From contig JBDRLU010000038.1 of the NCBI GenBank assembly GCA_043812795.1, positions 1 through 64,000 on the forward strand: a stretch of DNA of 64,000 nt, given 5' to 3'. Shown here in pieces: positions 26,355 to 33,707 of the stretch; within the stretch, counting starts at the first letter, position 1, and every line of letters starts with the position of its first letter. The notes beneath the pieces were generated by a model. That model was given only the letters and a program-made list of their open reading frames with translations, was not told where the DNA came from and did not search any database. Source of the DNA: JBDRLU01 sp043812795. GTDB lineage: Bacteria > Chloroflexota > Dehalococcoidia > Dehalococcoidales > UBA2162. The position numbers and the translations under genes were made by a program.

Positions 26355-26673
26355 ACCAGTCGCAATCGATGATAGTAAATTCGACCAGACGGTGCTTAAG
26401 TCGGAGAAGCCGGTCCTGGTCGATTTTTGGGCGACCTGGTGCAAACCCTGTCAGATGGTGGCCCCGATAGTGGATGGGTTAGCTGAAGACTATGAGGGCA
26501 AAATAGACTTTGTTAAGGTTGATGTTGACCAGAACCCGAAGACGGCGTCCCGGTATGGTGTGATGAGTATCCCGACGCTGCTTATCTTTAAGAAAGGGCA
26601 ACCGGTTTCTCATATCGTCGGCTTCAGACCGAAAGAGGAACTAAAACGAAATCTGGACGCTGCCCTCGAGTAG
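26347..26673 (+). CDS. trxA: Thioredoxin
   Basis: Small disulfide reductase of 108 residues with active site W31-C32-K33-P34-C35; Lys replaces the Gly of the classic WCGPC. The cis-Pro loop SIPTLLIF and the end of the fold are intact. ATG 26347 is chosen because AAGGAGG precedes it and the protein then starts MSKPVAIDD; it overlaps plsX by 8 bases. It presumably works with the reductase encoded 26 bases downstream. Confidence 0.96.
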   Translation: MSKPVAIDDSKFDQTVLKSEKPVLVDFWATWCKPCQMVAPIVDGLAEDYEGKIDFVKVDVDQNPKTASRYGVMSIPTLLIFKKGQPVSHIVGFRPKEELKRNLDAALE

Positions 26674-26699
26674 GGCTTTCCGACGAGGTTAGAATCTAG

Positions 26700-27626
26700 A
26701 TGAGCGCTTCACGTTATGATGTGGTCATTATCGGCGGCGGCCCGGCCGGGCTGACGGCGGGACTTTATGCATCGAGAGACCGGCTCGATACCTTGCTGCT
26801 GGAAAAGGCTTTTGTCGGCGGGCAGATAGTGAACGCTGAGCACGTTGAGAACTTCCCCGGTTTTCCGGAAGGTATCAGCGGCCTTGAGCTTGGCCAACGG
26901 CTGCAGCAACAGGCCGAGAAGTATGGACTAAAGGTGCTTACCGGGGAAGCCATCGGCCTCGAGCTTCGGGGCAAAGAAAAGGCAATTAAAACAACCGAGG
27001 GAGAATTCCTTACCCGTGTTGTGATTATCGCCGGCGGTTCGGAAAGGCAGAAGCTGGGCGTGCCCGGTGAGGACAAATTTGTCGGGCGGGGGGTATCTTA
27101 CTGCGCCACCTGTGATGCCGCTTTCTTTCGTGACCAGACGGTAGCGGTCGCCGGTGGCGGCGATGCCGCCATCAGCGAAGCCCTGCACCTGACGAAATTC
27201 GCCACCAAGGTTTCCGTTATCCACCGCCGCCATGAACTGCGGGCTTCGCGTATTCTTCAGGAGCGAGCTTTTGCCGAGCCGAAAATCGATTTTATCTGGG
27301 ACACCGTCGTGGAGAGTATTGACGGCAAAGATTTTGTGGAAGGACTCGGTCTCAACAACGTGGTGACCAAAGAGAAATCGACCCTGCCCGTAGCCGGCAT
27401 CTTCGTTTCCATCGGGTTCAAGCCGATTACCGGCTATCTGAAGGGTATTGTACCGCTGGACGCCATCGGGCAAGTTATTACCAACGAAAAAATGGAAACG
27501 GAAATCCCGGGCATCTTTGCCGCTGGAGATATCCGCCACAACTCGTCACGGCAGGCTATAACCGCCGCCGGGGATGGGGCGACAGCGGCCATGAATGCGG
27601 AAAAATTCCTCGCTGAAAACAAGTAG
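26700..27626 (+). CDS. trxB: Thioredoxin reductase
   Basis: NADPH-dependent flavoprotein that reduces thioredoxin. The FAD motif GGGPAGLTAGLYASR (residues 12-26), the redox pair C135-A-T-C138 and the NADPH motif AGGGDAAISEALHL are present, followed by the C-terminal GIFAAGDIRH FAD segment. At 308 residues it is the low-molecular-weight type. It follows trxA directly, so electrons for the operon's thiol chemistry are supplied locally. Confidence 0.96.
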   Translation: MSASRYDVVIIGGGPAGLTAGLYASRDRLDTLLLEKAFVGGQIVNAEHVENFPGFPEGISGLELGQRLQQQAEKYGLKVLTGEAIGLELRGKEKAIKTTEGEFLTRVVIIAGGSERQKLGVPGEDKFVGRGVSYCATCDAAFFRDQTVAVAGGGDAAISEALHLTKFATKVSVIHRRHELRASRILQERAFAEPKIDFIWDTVVESIDGKDFVEGLGLNNVVTKEKSTLPVAGIFVSIGFKPITGYLKGIVPLDAIGQVITNEKMETEIPGIFAAGDIRHNSSRQAITAAGDGATAAMNAEKFLAENK

Positions 27627-27644
27627 GTCTTCTACTCTACGAAA

Positions 27645-28619
27645 GTGACCAGGCAAATTCCAATGTCTGATTTTCAAAAACAGTTAAAGCAAGGCCTCTT
27701 GGCCGGGGGTAAGCGGGGCTGGTTTAGTTTTCTCTGGATGGCCAAAATTGTGGTGCCGGTCTCCTTTGTCGTCGTTCTCCTGCACTGGACGGGCTGGCTG
27801 GGAAAAATCGACTTCCTCTTAAATCCGCTGATGAGCCTCATTCATCTGCCGCCGGAAGCCGGCTATCCCATCATTACCGGGATGCTGGTCAATATTTATG
27901 CCGTCATCGGCATTATCACGGTACTGCCTTTCAGTCCGGCCCAGATGACTTTGATCGGTGTTTTTACCCTGATGGCCCATAATCTGCCTGCCGAGGGTAT
28001 CGTCCAGCACAAATCAGGTCTAAATATCGTTAAATCTATCGGAGTCCGCATTATTCTGGCGGCGGTTACCACCATCATCGTTTCCTGGTTCCTGGGCGAT
28101 ACCCGGCAGAGTATTGCGGTGGCCGCCGACCTTACGGGACAAGCCCCGCTTTTCGGCGTGCTGGTAGGATGGGCGCGTGACACTGGCATCCTGCTCCTCA
28201 AAATATTCGGTATCATAATGGCCATCATGATTATTCTCGATTCGTTACGCTCGCTCGGCTGGATGGAATATATATTGCGGGCCTGCCAGCCGGTAATGAA
28301 AGTGCTCGGACTTTCGGGACGGACGACGATGATGTGGGTCACCGCCAATATGTTCGGCCTGCTCTACGGCGGCGCCGTGATTGCCGAAGAGGCGAAGAAG
28401 GGCGATTTGAAAAAAGATGAACTGGAACGATTGCATATCTTCATCGGGTGCAATCATTCGATGATTGAAGACCCGGCCCTCTTCGCGGTGCTTGGCCTGA
28501 ATGCCTTCTGGCTCTGGGTGCCCCGTTTCGTGATGGTGGTACTGGTGGTGCACCTCTACCGGCTGGTGGGCTATCTCAGAAGCAGACTGCTTTCCCACCC
28601 AGCCGGGCAGGCATTATAA
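27645..28619 (+). CDS. Nucleoside-recognition (Gate) domain membrane protein
   Basis: Integral membrane protein of 324 residues with about seven or eight hydrophobic segments. The sequence resembles the Gate/nucleoside-recognition domain proteins (SpmA/SpmB-like): PLMSLIHLPPEAGYPIITGML early on, and a second related stretch ending in YGGAVIAEEAKKG and IGCNHSMIEDPALF. Such proteins are probably transporters, but none of this subgroup has a clear substrate. The start may be GTG 27645 or, six codons on, ATG 27663; neither has a strong Shine-Dalgarno. It lies 18 bases after trxB and may be the last gene of that operon. Confidence 0.7.
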   Translation: MTRQIPMSDFQKQLKQGLLAGGKRGWFSFLWMAKIVVPVSFVVVLLHWTGWLGKIDFLLNPLMSLIHLPPEAGYPIITGMLVNIYAVIGIITVLPFSPAQMTLIGVFTLMAHNLPAEGIVQHKSGLNIVKSIGVRIILAAVTTIIVSWFLGDTRQSIAVAADLTGQAPLFGVLVGWARDTGILLLKIFGIIMAIMIILDSLRSLGWMEYILRACQPVMKVLGLSGRTTMMWVTANMFGLLYGGAVIAEEAKKGDLKKDELERLHIFIGCNHSMIEDPALFAVLGLNAFWLWVPRFVMVVLVVHLYRLVGYLRSRLLSHPAGQAL

Positions 28620-28768
28620 GCCGGAAGTAGGATACTAAGTACCTTACCACAGATATTGCGTCATAATTCTAGTTACCTAATGGTCGCAGGTTTTCACTCT
28701 CACCTCCTTAATCCCCTTCAGGGTGAACCCCTCTCCCGCTTGCGGCGGACGAGGGGGAATAGGTCTAA

Positions 28769-28834
28769 GGAAGAGGGGGCACTAATGCCCCCTCTTCCTT
28801 TCCACTTTCACCCCTTCCCTTTGAAGGGAAGGGG
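28769..28834. repeat. Intergenic hairpin repeats, family A
   Basis: In the 414-base gap after the Gate-domain gene there are two strong hairpins. One has 12-bp perfect arms (GGAAGAGGGGGC, 28769-28798, 6-base loop); the other has 10-bp arms (CCCCTTCCCT, 28811-28834, loop TTGA). A degenerate copy of the same repeat lies at about 28705-28755. The first could end transcription of the upstream operon, but only a short T-run follows. The rest of the gap holds the promoter at 28976 and nothing else recognisable. Confidence 0.7.
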
Positions 28835-28975
28835 CAGGGGATAGGTTAGTACCACAATACTTGTTTAGTATGCAATATCAAAAGCGGGCTAAGAATATGA
28901 GCCGGCGCTGGCAATACTCTTTTTGGTGCAACGATACCACTTTCGGCAATGATATTTACGAGTTAATGCGTGATA

Positions 28976-29004
28976 TTGACAGCTAAAGTCGAGCACAGTA
29001 CTAT
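28976..29004 (+). promoter_or_regulatory. Promoter of the aldo/keto reductase gene
   Basis: Perfect TTGACA (28976-28981), a 17-base spacer and TACTAT (28999-29004). Unlike several others in this window it leaves room for a real leader, with GGAGGAGG 6 bases before the ATG. Confidence 0.75.
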
Positions 29005-29033
29005 CGAATAAGCAAACCCCGGAGGAGGACGCA

Positions 29034-29900
29034 ATGGAAAAGAGGCGATTAGGCAAGACAGGCCACATGAGCACAGTGCTGGCTCTGGGCGGGGCGGCTT
29101 TCTGGAACGTTACCCCGGCGGAAGCCGAAGCTGGCATTGCCCTGGCTATCGAGCATGGTATCAATCACATCGACGTGGCACCATCTTACGGTAAGGCCGA
29201 GCTCCGCCTGGGGCCATGGCTGGAGAAACACCGTCAAGATATTTTCCTTGCTTGCAAGACAAACAAGCGAAGTAAAACAAAAGCCTGGGACGAATTGAAG
29301 CAATCGCTGGAAAAGCTTCGCGTTGACCACTTCGACCTCTATCAGTTCCACGGCATCGATGACCTAGAAACGTTATATACCGTACTTGGCACCGAAGGTG
29401 CCCTGGAAGCCGCTCTCGAAGCCAAGCAGCAAGGGCTGGTACGGCATATCGGTATCACCGGCCACCGGCCGTTCACTCATGTCGAAGCACTGAAACGCTT
29501 CGATTTCGAGACGGTGCTCTTCCCTCTGAACCGCGTGCTGGATGCCCACCCGAGCGATTACACCGATTGCACTACTCTGCTGAAAATGGTCCAGCAGAAA
29601 GATATCGGCACCATCGCCATCAAAGCCGTCACCAAACGCCCGTGGGAAGTGCAAACGCACGTCTATCAAACGTGGTACGAACCGTTCGACGAGCAAAAGG
29701 AAATCGATACCAGCCTGTGGTACACGTTGAGTCAGGGTGTCACCACCTGCGCTATGCCCGGCGACTTGCGCCTGTGGCCGATGGTTATCGATGCCGCCGA
29801 AAGATTCAAACCGATGAGTGCCCAGGAGCAGGCCGAAGCCCGGGCTCAGGTGATGCAGTACCGGCCCCTCTTCCCCCGTCCCGCCGGACGGATTGTGTGA
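29034..29900 (+). CDS. Aldo/keto reductase
   Basis: NAD(P)H-dependent TIM-barrel oxidoreductase of 288 residues. The catalytic tetrad can be placed: Asp and Tyr in NHIDVAPSYGKAE (about residues 44-56), Lys in LACKTNKRS and His in YQFHGID. The opening EKRRLGKTGHMSTVLALGGAAF is typical of the family. The C-terminal Fe-S cysteines found in some archaeal and Dehalococcoidia members are absent. Substrate unknown. Monocistronic behind a strong promoter and bounded downstream by a hairpin repeat. Confidence 0.87.
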   Translation: MEKRRLGKTGHMSTVLALGGAAFWNVTPAEAEAGIALAIEHGINHIDVAPSYGKAELRLGPWLEKHRQDIFLACKTNKRSKTKAWDELKQSLEKLRVDHFDLYQFHGIDDLETLYTVLGTEGALEAALEAKQQGLVRHIGITGHRPFTHVEALKRFDFETVLFPLNRVLDAHPSDYTDCTTLLKMVQQKDIGTIAIKAVTKRPWEVQTHVYQTWYEPFDEQKEIDTSLWYTLSQGVTTCAMPGDLRLWPMVIDAAERFKPMSAQEQAEARAQVMQYRPLFPRPAGRIV

Positions 29901-29953
29901 CGCGACTGGCCCTTTAAAGTGTACCTTTGCTTTTAGTTGCTGCCGAAGCTATT

Positions 29954-30047
29954 GTCATTGCGAGGAGCCCTTCGTTAGAAGGACGGCGTGGCAATCCCCT
30001 CCGATTCTATGAGATTACCACGGGCACTGACGTGCCCTCGTAATGAC
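29954..30047. repeat. Family B-type inverted repeat (GTCATTGCGAG class)
   Basis: Starts GTCATTGCGAGGAGC and ends CTCGTAATGAC; the arms pair to make a long imperfect hairpin. A sibling is at 58060-58147. It fills the gap between the convergent aldo/keto reductase and DUF169 genes. Confidence 0.75.
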
Positions 30048-30070
30048 ACATAAACCGTCCTCTGTAAGGT

Positions 30071-30820
30071 TTAAATCCTTTTCTGCACTTTTTGCCAGGT
30101 TTCAGTGATGAGGAAACTTTCCTCCATGTTATCCACCATGGCGAGGAAACGGGTCATCGGTACGGAAAAGGTAATTGTATCCTGGGGCACGTAAGGACGG
30201 GCCGAGGGGTCGAATAACCCGATAACCGCCCGTGGCCGCGGGGCATCCTTTTCCAGATAAGGGTAGAGGACAATCGAGGAGCAGCCGGAGCCAAAGGGGG
30301 CACAGACACCGTCCGGCTCAGCCTGGTCGAACCGGGTCAAGGTGAACAGCCCGGAGAGGACGTCCGGCCGGGCAAAGAAAACGACCACATCCGGGGAATC
30401 CGATTTTTCCAGCTTGTCCCACCTCTTGAAAACGAGGTAAGGTGCTGGTGCCTTGAAGTCAGGTGTGTATTTCTGCGTTTCTTTGGCCAATTCGGGCGAT
30501 TTCTTATAGCGTTCGCCGCGTACCTTGTCAGGGATACCGTAAGAGAGAAAATACTCGAACTCCGGTCGGATGGTCTCGGTAAAGCCGACGTGCTTTTTAC
30601 CGCCGGCACAGCCGATTGAGTCTACGTTGAAGGAGAGGGAACGACCGTCTCTCACCAGTTGCAGGGCCTGAATGATGCAGCGGGGCACCTCTCCGGCTTT
30701 GGTCAGCTCGGCGTGCCCGGCCTCTTTGGAATAGTAGAAAGTAAGCGGCAGCTCGGCATCGTTAAAATACTTCTTCCAGAGCGTAAGAAATTTGTCTTTT
30801 ACTTTTGTGTCCATCCTCAT
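30071..30820 (-). CDS. DUF169 family protein
   Basis: Uncharacterised family seen mainly in anaerobes and archaea. The 249-residue product has two Gly/Cys motifs: SIGCAGGKKHVGF (about residues 67-79) and FGSGCSSIVLYPY (about 176-188), which could hold a metal or cofactor. There are no membrane segments and no signal peptide. Two ATGs (30820, 30814) are possible, and the family A repeat just upstream happens to supply a GGAGG. No functional partner is visible nearby. The family call is by sequence pattern and the function is unknown. Confidence 0.7.
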   Translation of the reverse strand: MRMDTKVKDKFLTLWKKYFNDAELPLTFYYSKEAGHAELTKAGEVPRCIIQALQLVRDGRSLSFNVDSIGCAGGKKHVGFTETIRPEFEYFLSYGIPDKVRGERYKKSPELAKETQKYTPDFKAPAPYLVFKRWDKLEKSDSPDVVVFFARPDVLSGLFTLTRFDQAEPDGVCAPFGSGCSSIVLYPYLEKDAPRPRAVIGLFDPSARPYVPQDTITFSVPMTRFLAMVDNMEESFLITETWQKVQKRI

Positions 30821-30825
30821 CCCCC

Positions 30826-30892
30826 TGCCCCCTCCTCCTTCTCAAAAGGAGAAGGGGGAAAGTATCTATGGAAGAGGGGCTTCGCCCCTCTT
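30826..30892. repeat. Intergenic hairpin repeat, family A
   Basis: Left hairpin near 30836-30857 (CCTTCTC / GAGAAGG) and right hairpin at 30872-30892 (AAGAGGGGC-TTC-GCCCCTCTT). It abuts the DUF169 start, so the repeat forms the 5' leader of that mRNA. Confidence 0.65.
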
Positions 30893-30903
30893 AAACACCC
30901 CGT

Positions 30904-31106
30904 TTAGTGACTATGCCCCAGACCTACGGGTTTCTCCGGGTCTAACCACCCTGAGTTTACATACTCTTCTCTTCCATCATCAAAGCGAACAAAATATTCG
31001 GCTTGGTTGGTCCATAGCTAATAACAGTACCCTTGCGGTCTCTAAATGAGGCTTTCTTGCCGTTTCCCTTCACTCGGTCACCCGAGTTAAATTTCCGCCT
31101 ACCCAA
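30904..31106 (-). pseudogene. Small SH3/KOW-like gene broken by a frameshift
   Basis: From TTG 31106 (AAGGAG 6 bases upstream) the minus strand encodes MGRRKFNSGDRVKGNGKKAS, then FRDRKGTVISY. In that frame a stop falls at 30957. After a one-base shift near 31015-31025 the reading continues AEYFVRFDDGREEYVNSGWL and runs to TAA at 30904. Joined, this is a ~66-residue SH3-barrel-like small protein of the GDxV...GTV...YFVRFDDG type. It is therefore either a pseudogene, a sequencing or assembly error, or a case of recoding. Its position between two hairpin repeats is consistent with decay. Confidence 0.45.
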
Positions 31107-31134
31107 AACCGTCTCCTTACCGGAAGTGTTCTTG

Positions 31135-31202
31135 GGGAGGGGCGAAACCCCTCTCTTATCTTTCTCCTCTTTCTCCCCCTTCCCTTAACCAAGGGAAGGG
31201 GG
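31135..31202. repeat. Intergenic hairpin repeat, family A
   Basis: Perfect 12-bp hairpin (CCCCCTTCCCTT / AAGGGAAGGGGG, 31175-31202, loop AACC), preceded by a smaller GAGGGG-CGAAA-CCCCTC hairpin near 31136-31153. It lies just past the end of proB. With the repeat at 30826 it brackets the broken small gene. Confidence 0.7.
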
Positions 31203-31220
31203 CAGGGGGATAGGTTACCT

Positions 31221-32366
31221 TTATAATACCACCAGGTTATTACGGTGGATGACCTCGGAGCCGTAATCGTAGCCGAGGGTGGTGGCTATCTTTTTGGAGT
31301 GTGCCCCTTTAATAGCGGCGATATCGGCGGAGGCATAGTTGGTCAGCCCACAGCCTAAACGGGAACCTTCCGGGTCATAAACATCGACGATGTCCCCGCG
31401 CCCGAAATTACCCTTTACCTGCACCACTCCGGCCGCCAGCAAACTGCGGTTTTGTTTCTTCAGAGCTAAGGCCGCGCCGGCATCGACCACCAGTTTGCCT
31501 TTGGTGGCCAGCCCACTCAGCATCCAGCGCTGGCGGCTCTCCAGTCTACTTGCCGGCAGAAAACGCGTGCCGATTGACTCGCCCGCCGCCAGCCGCAGCA
31601 TGACATCAGGCTCCTGCCCGCTGGCAATGACGACGGTAATCCCGCAGTCTGTCGCCATTTTCGCCGCCTCAATCTTGGTAATCATCCCGCCGGTGCCAAG
31701 ATTACCGGCCGTATCGCTCACCCGGTTTTCAATCTCGGGGGTTATCCGTTCTATTTGCGGGATGAGGCGGGCATCGGGGTAGCGGTGGGGGTCGACCGTG
31801 TACAGCCCGGCAATATCGGTGAGAATGAGCAATAAGTCAGCGTCAACGAGGTTCGCCACCATCGCCGAGAGGTTATCGTTATCGCCGAACCTCAATTCTT
31901 GAAGTTCGTCCACAGCCACCACATCGTTCTCATTGACGATACAGATGACTTTTAGTTCCAGTAAGGCGAGCAGTGTATTGCGGGCGTTCAGATAGCCAGC
32001 GCGGTCGGTGAGGTCGGCCCTGGTCAAGAGGGCCTGGGCCACGGTAATATCGTGCTGGTCGAACAGCTCCTCGTAAATATTCATCAGCCGGCTCTGCCCG
32101 ACCGAAGCCAGCACCTGCTTATAGGGAATACCGTTCATCTTTTTGGTCAGGCCGAGTTTATGACGGCCGGCGGCAATGGCACCGGAAGACACGATAAGCA
32201 CTTCCATCCCCTGCTCGTGAAGCCTGGCTACCTGGTCGGCCAGGCCACGCATGGCCTCATGGTGCAGGTGGTCGCTGCCGTTGGTCAGCAGGCTGGTACC
32301 AAGCTTGACCACTACCCGGCGGTAGGGCAGTTTGCAGGTTGATTTTGCATCGCTCGCTTTATCCAT
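31221..32366 (-). CDS. proB: Glutamate 5-kinase with PUA domain
   Basis: ATP-dependent phosphorylation of glutamate, the first and feedback-regulated step of proline synthesis. The amino acid kinase domain starts VVVKLGTSLLTNG (about residues 18-30) and includes FGDNDNLSAMVA and GTGGMITKIEAA. The last ~100 residues form a PUA domain, giving 381 residues, the full-length form. The gene is divergent from the MFS gene at 32445 with overlapping -35 boxes, and only ~10 bases of leader are predicted. It is unlinked from proA (28 kb away). Confidence 0.96.
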   Translation of the reverse strand: MDKASDAKSTCKLPYRRVVVKLGTSLLTNGSDHLHHEAMRGLADQVARLHEQGMEVLIVSSGAIAAGRHKLGLTKKMNGIPYKQVLASVGQSRLMNIYEELFDQHDITVAQALLTRADLTDRAGYLNARNTLLALLELKVICIVNENDVVAVDELQELRFGDNDNLSAMVANLVDADLLLILTDIAGLYTVDPHRYPDARLIPQIERITPEIENRVSDTAGNLGTGGMITKIEAAKMATDCGITVVIASGQEPDVMLRLAAGESIGTRFLPASRLESRQRWMLSGLATKGKLVVDAGAALALKKQNRSLLAAGVVQVKGNFGRGDIVDVYDPEGSRLGCGLTNYASADIAAIKGAHSKKIATTLGYDYGSEVIHRNNLVVL

Positions 32367-32381
32367 TTTCGTTTCGGGTTC

Positions 32382-32410
32382 ATTATAGCAAGCTCAGGCA
32401 AGTTGGACAA
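32382..32410 (-). promoter_or_regulatory. Promoter of proB
   Basis: On the minus strand, TTGTCC (32410-32405), a 17-base spacer and TATAAT (32387-32382). The start codon follows 15 bases after the -10 box with no Shine-Dalgarno. Confidence 0.65.
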
Positions 32411-32431
32411 TGAGCCATCCGTATATGTTAT
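32403..32431 (+). promoter_or_regulatory. Promoter of the MFS gene, overlapping the proB promoter
   Basis: TTGGAC (32403-32408), a 17-base spacer and TGTTAT (32426-32431). Its -35 box shares bases 32405-32408 with the -35 box of the divergent proB promoter, so the two cannot be occupied at once. Confidence 0.55.
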
Positions 32432-32444
32432 GATAGCGGACAAG

Positions 32445-33608
32445 ATGAACACCTCAGGGCAACGGGTCCTGGCGATTAACTTTGTTATCACGTTTCTTGG
32501 TTTTCTCGATACCCACTTGCTCATTCCGGTCCTGGCACTATATGCGGCCGGCATTAACACGAGTATCGGTATCACCGGGCTGATTATCGGTCTCTATTCT
32601 TTGACCAATACTCCGGCCAATATCATCTTTGGCCGCTTAATGGACCGCGTGGGTTACAAAATTCCACTCACTATCGGGCTGATTGGTGATGCGCTGAGTA
32701 TGTTCCTCTATACTTTATGTCGATTGCCGGTACAACTGGCACTACTACGGTTAGTCCATGGCACCAGCGGCGGCCTTATCGGCCCGGCGACGATGTTAAT
32801 TACCGCCCAATACAGTGACCCGCAGCAGAAAGGCAGGGCGATGGGGTTCTATGGTATGTCTATTGCCGCCACGACTCTCGTCGGCTACGGACTGAGCGGA
32901 TTGATTGCCTCTCGGCTAGGCTATAACGCTATTTTTTTGTTCGGTGCCGGTCTGCTCACCTTCGGGGCCGTACTCAGCCTGTTCCTCCCGGGTAGCCCAA
33001 AAAGAGCGGCTCCGACTCCAAAAACCCCGTTAGGTGATGGTTTTAGACTGGCCCGTAGCCTGGTCAAACGAAAGGGACTGACTTTCGCCTATAGCTCGAT
33101 TTTCGCCCAGTATTTTAGTTTTGGCGGCGTGGTGACGCTGCTCCCTCTCTATGTCAAGAGCCTGGGAATGGGGGCTTTTCAAGTGGGAATGTTGCTGGCT
33201 ATCTTTGCTCTTGCCTTTGTCATTACTCAGTTCCCCGGCGGCCCCCTCTCCGACAGAATCGGACGGCGCCTCCCCAGCCTCTCCGGTCTGGGCCTCGGTA
33301 TAATTTCGTTGGTTTTGTTACCCACAATGACAACTTTTCCCCTGCTGGCCGTGACCATGGCATTTTATGGTATCGCCTACGGCATCCTTTTCCCACCGGT
33401 TTCAGCTTTAGTTACCGACCATACGGTCTCGGAAGAACGCGGCATGGCTACCGGTATCTTCCACGCTCTGCTGACTGCTGGAGTAGCCATCGGGGCGCCG
33501 GTGATGGGTGGAATGGGCGAAGTAGTGGGAGTAAAGTTTGGGCTGGCGTTGAGTTCTATCGCCATGTTCCTGGCTCTGATCATCGGGCTGAAGACTTTAT
33601 ACCGATAA
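32445..33608 (+). CDS. Major facilitator superfamily transporter
   Basis: Predicted 12-helix transporter of 387 residues. Motif A-like loops occur after helix 2 (FGRLMDRVGYKIP) and again in the second half (GGPLSDRIGRRLP), the usual duplicated signature of drug:H+ antiporter-type MFS proteins. ATG 32445 (MNTSGQRVLAINF) is chosen because the predicted transcript starts near 32438; upstream in-frame codons overlap the promoter. Substrate unknown. It is distinct from the exporter at 110-1363. Confidence 0.82.
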   Translation: MNTSGQRVLAINFVITFLGFLDTHLLIPVLALYAAGINTSIGITGLIIGLYSLTNTPANIIFGRLMDRVGYKIPLTIGLIGDALSMFLYTLCRLPVQLALLRLVHGTSGGLIGPATMLITAQYSDPQQKGRAMGFYGMSIAATTLVGYGLSGLIASRLGYNAIFLFGAGLLTFGAVLSLFLPGSPKRAAPTPKTPLGDGFRLARSLVKRKGLTFAYSSIFAQYFSFGGVVTLLPLYVKSLGMGAFQVGMLLAIFALAFVITQFPGGPLSDRIGRRLPSLSGLGLGIISLVLLPTMTTFPLLAVTMAFYGIAYGILFPPVSALVTDHTVSEERGMATGIFHALLTAGVAIGAPVMGGMGEVVGVKFGLALSSIAMFLALIIGLKTLYR

Positions 33609-33627
33609 ACTACCAGACACCCAAAAC

Positions 33628-33657
33628 TTGTTGAGCACTCTGCCTCCATGTTAAAAT
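33628..33657 (+). promoter_or_regulatory. Possible promoter of mfd
   Basis: TTGTTG (33628-33633), an 18-base spacer and TAAAAT (33652-33657), about 50 bases before mfd. A GGGCTAG...CTAGCCC inverted repeat (33667-33689) lies in the leader. Confidence 0.4.
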
Positions 33658-33707
33658 TAATCTAAAGGGCTAGTCCGCAGGGCTAGCCCTAGTGGTGTTT
33701 GGTAAAA

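Noticed and set aside
28769..28800. Intrinsic terminator after the Gate-domain gene
   Set aside because: The 12-bp hairpin is strong, but only about three T residues follow and the same hairpin recurs in many unrelated gaps, so it is annotated as a repeat.
30904..31202. CRISPR or tandem repeat array around the paired hairpins
   Set aside because: Only two dissimilar hairpin units are present, with no regular spacing or unique spacers; no cas genes occur in the window.
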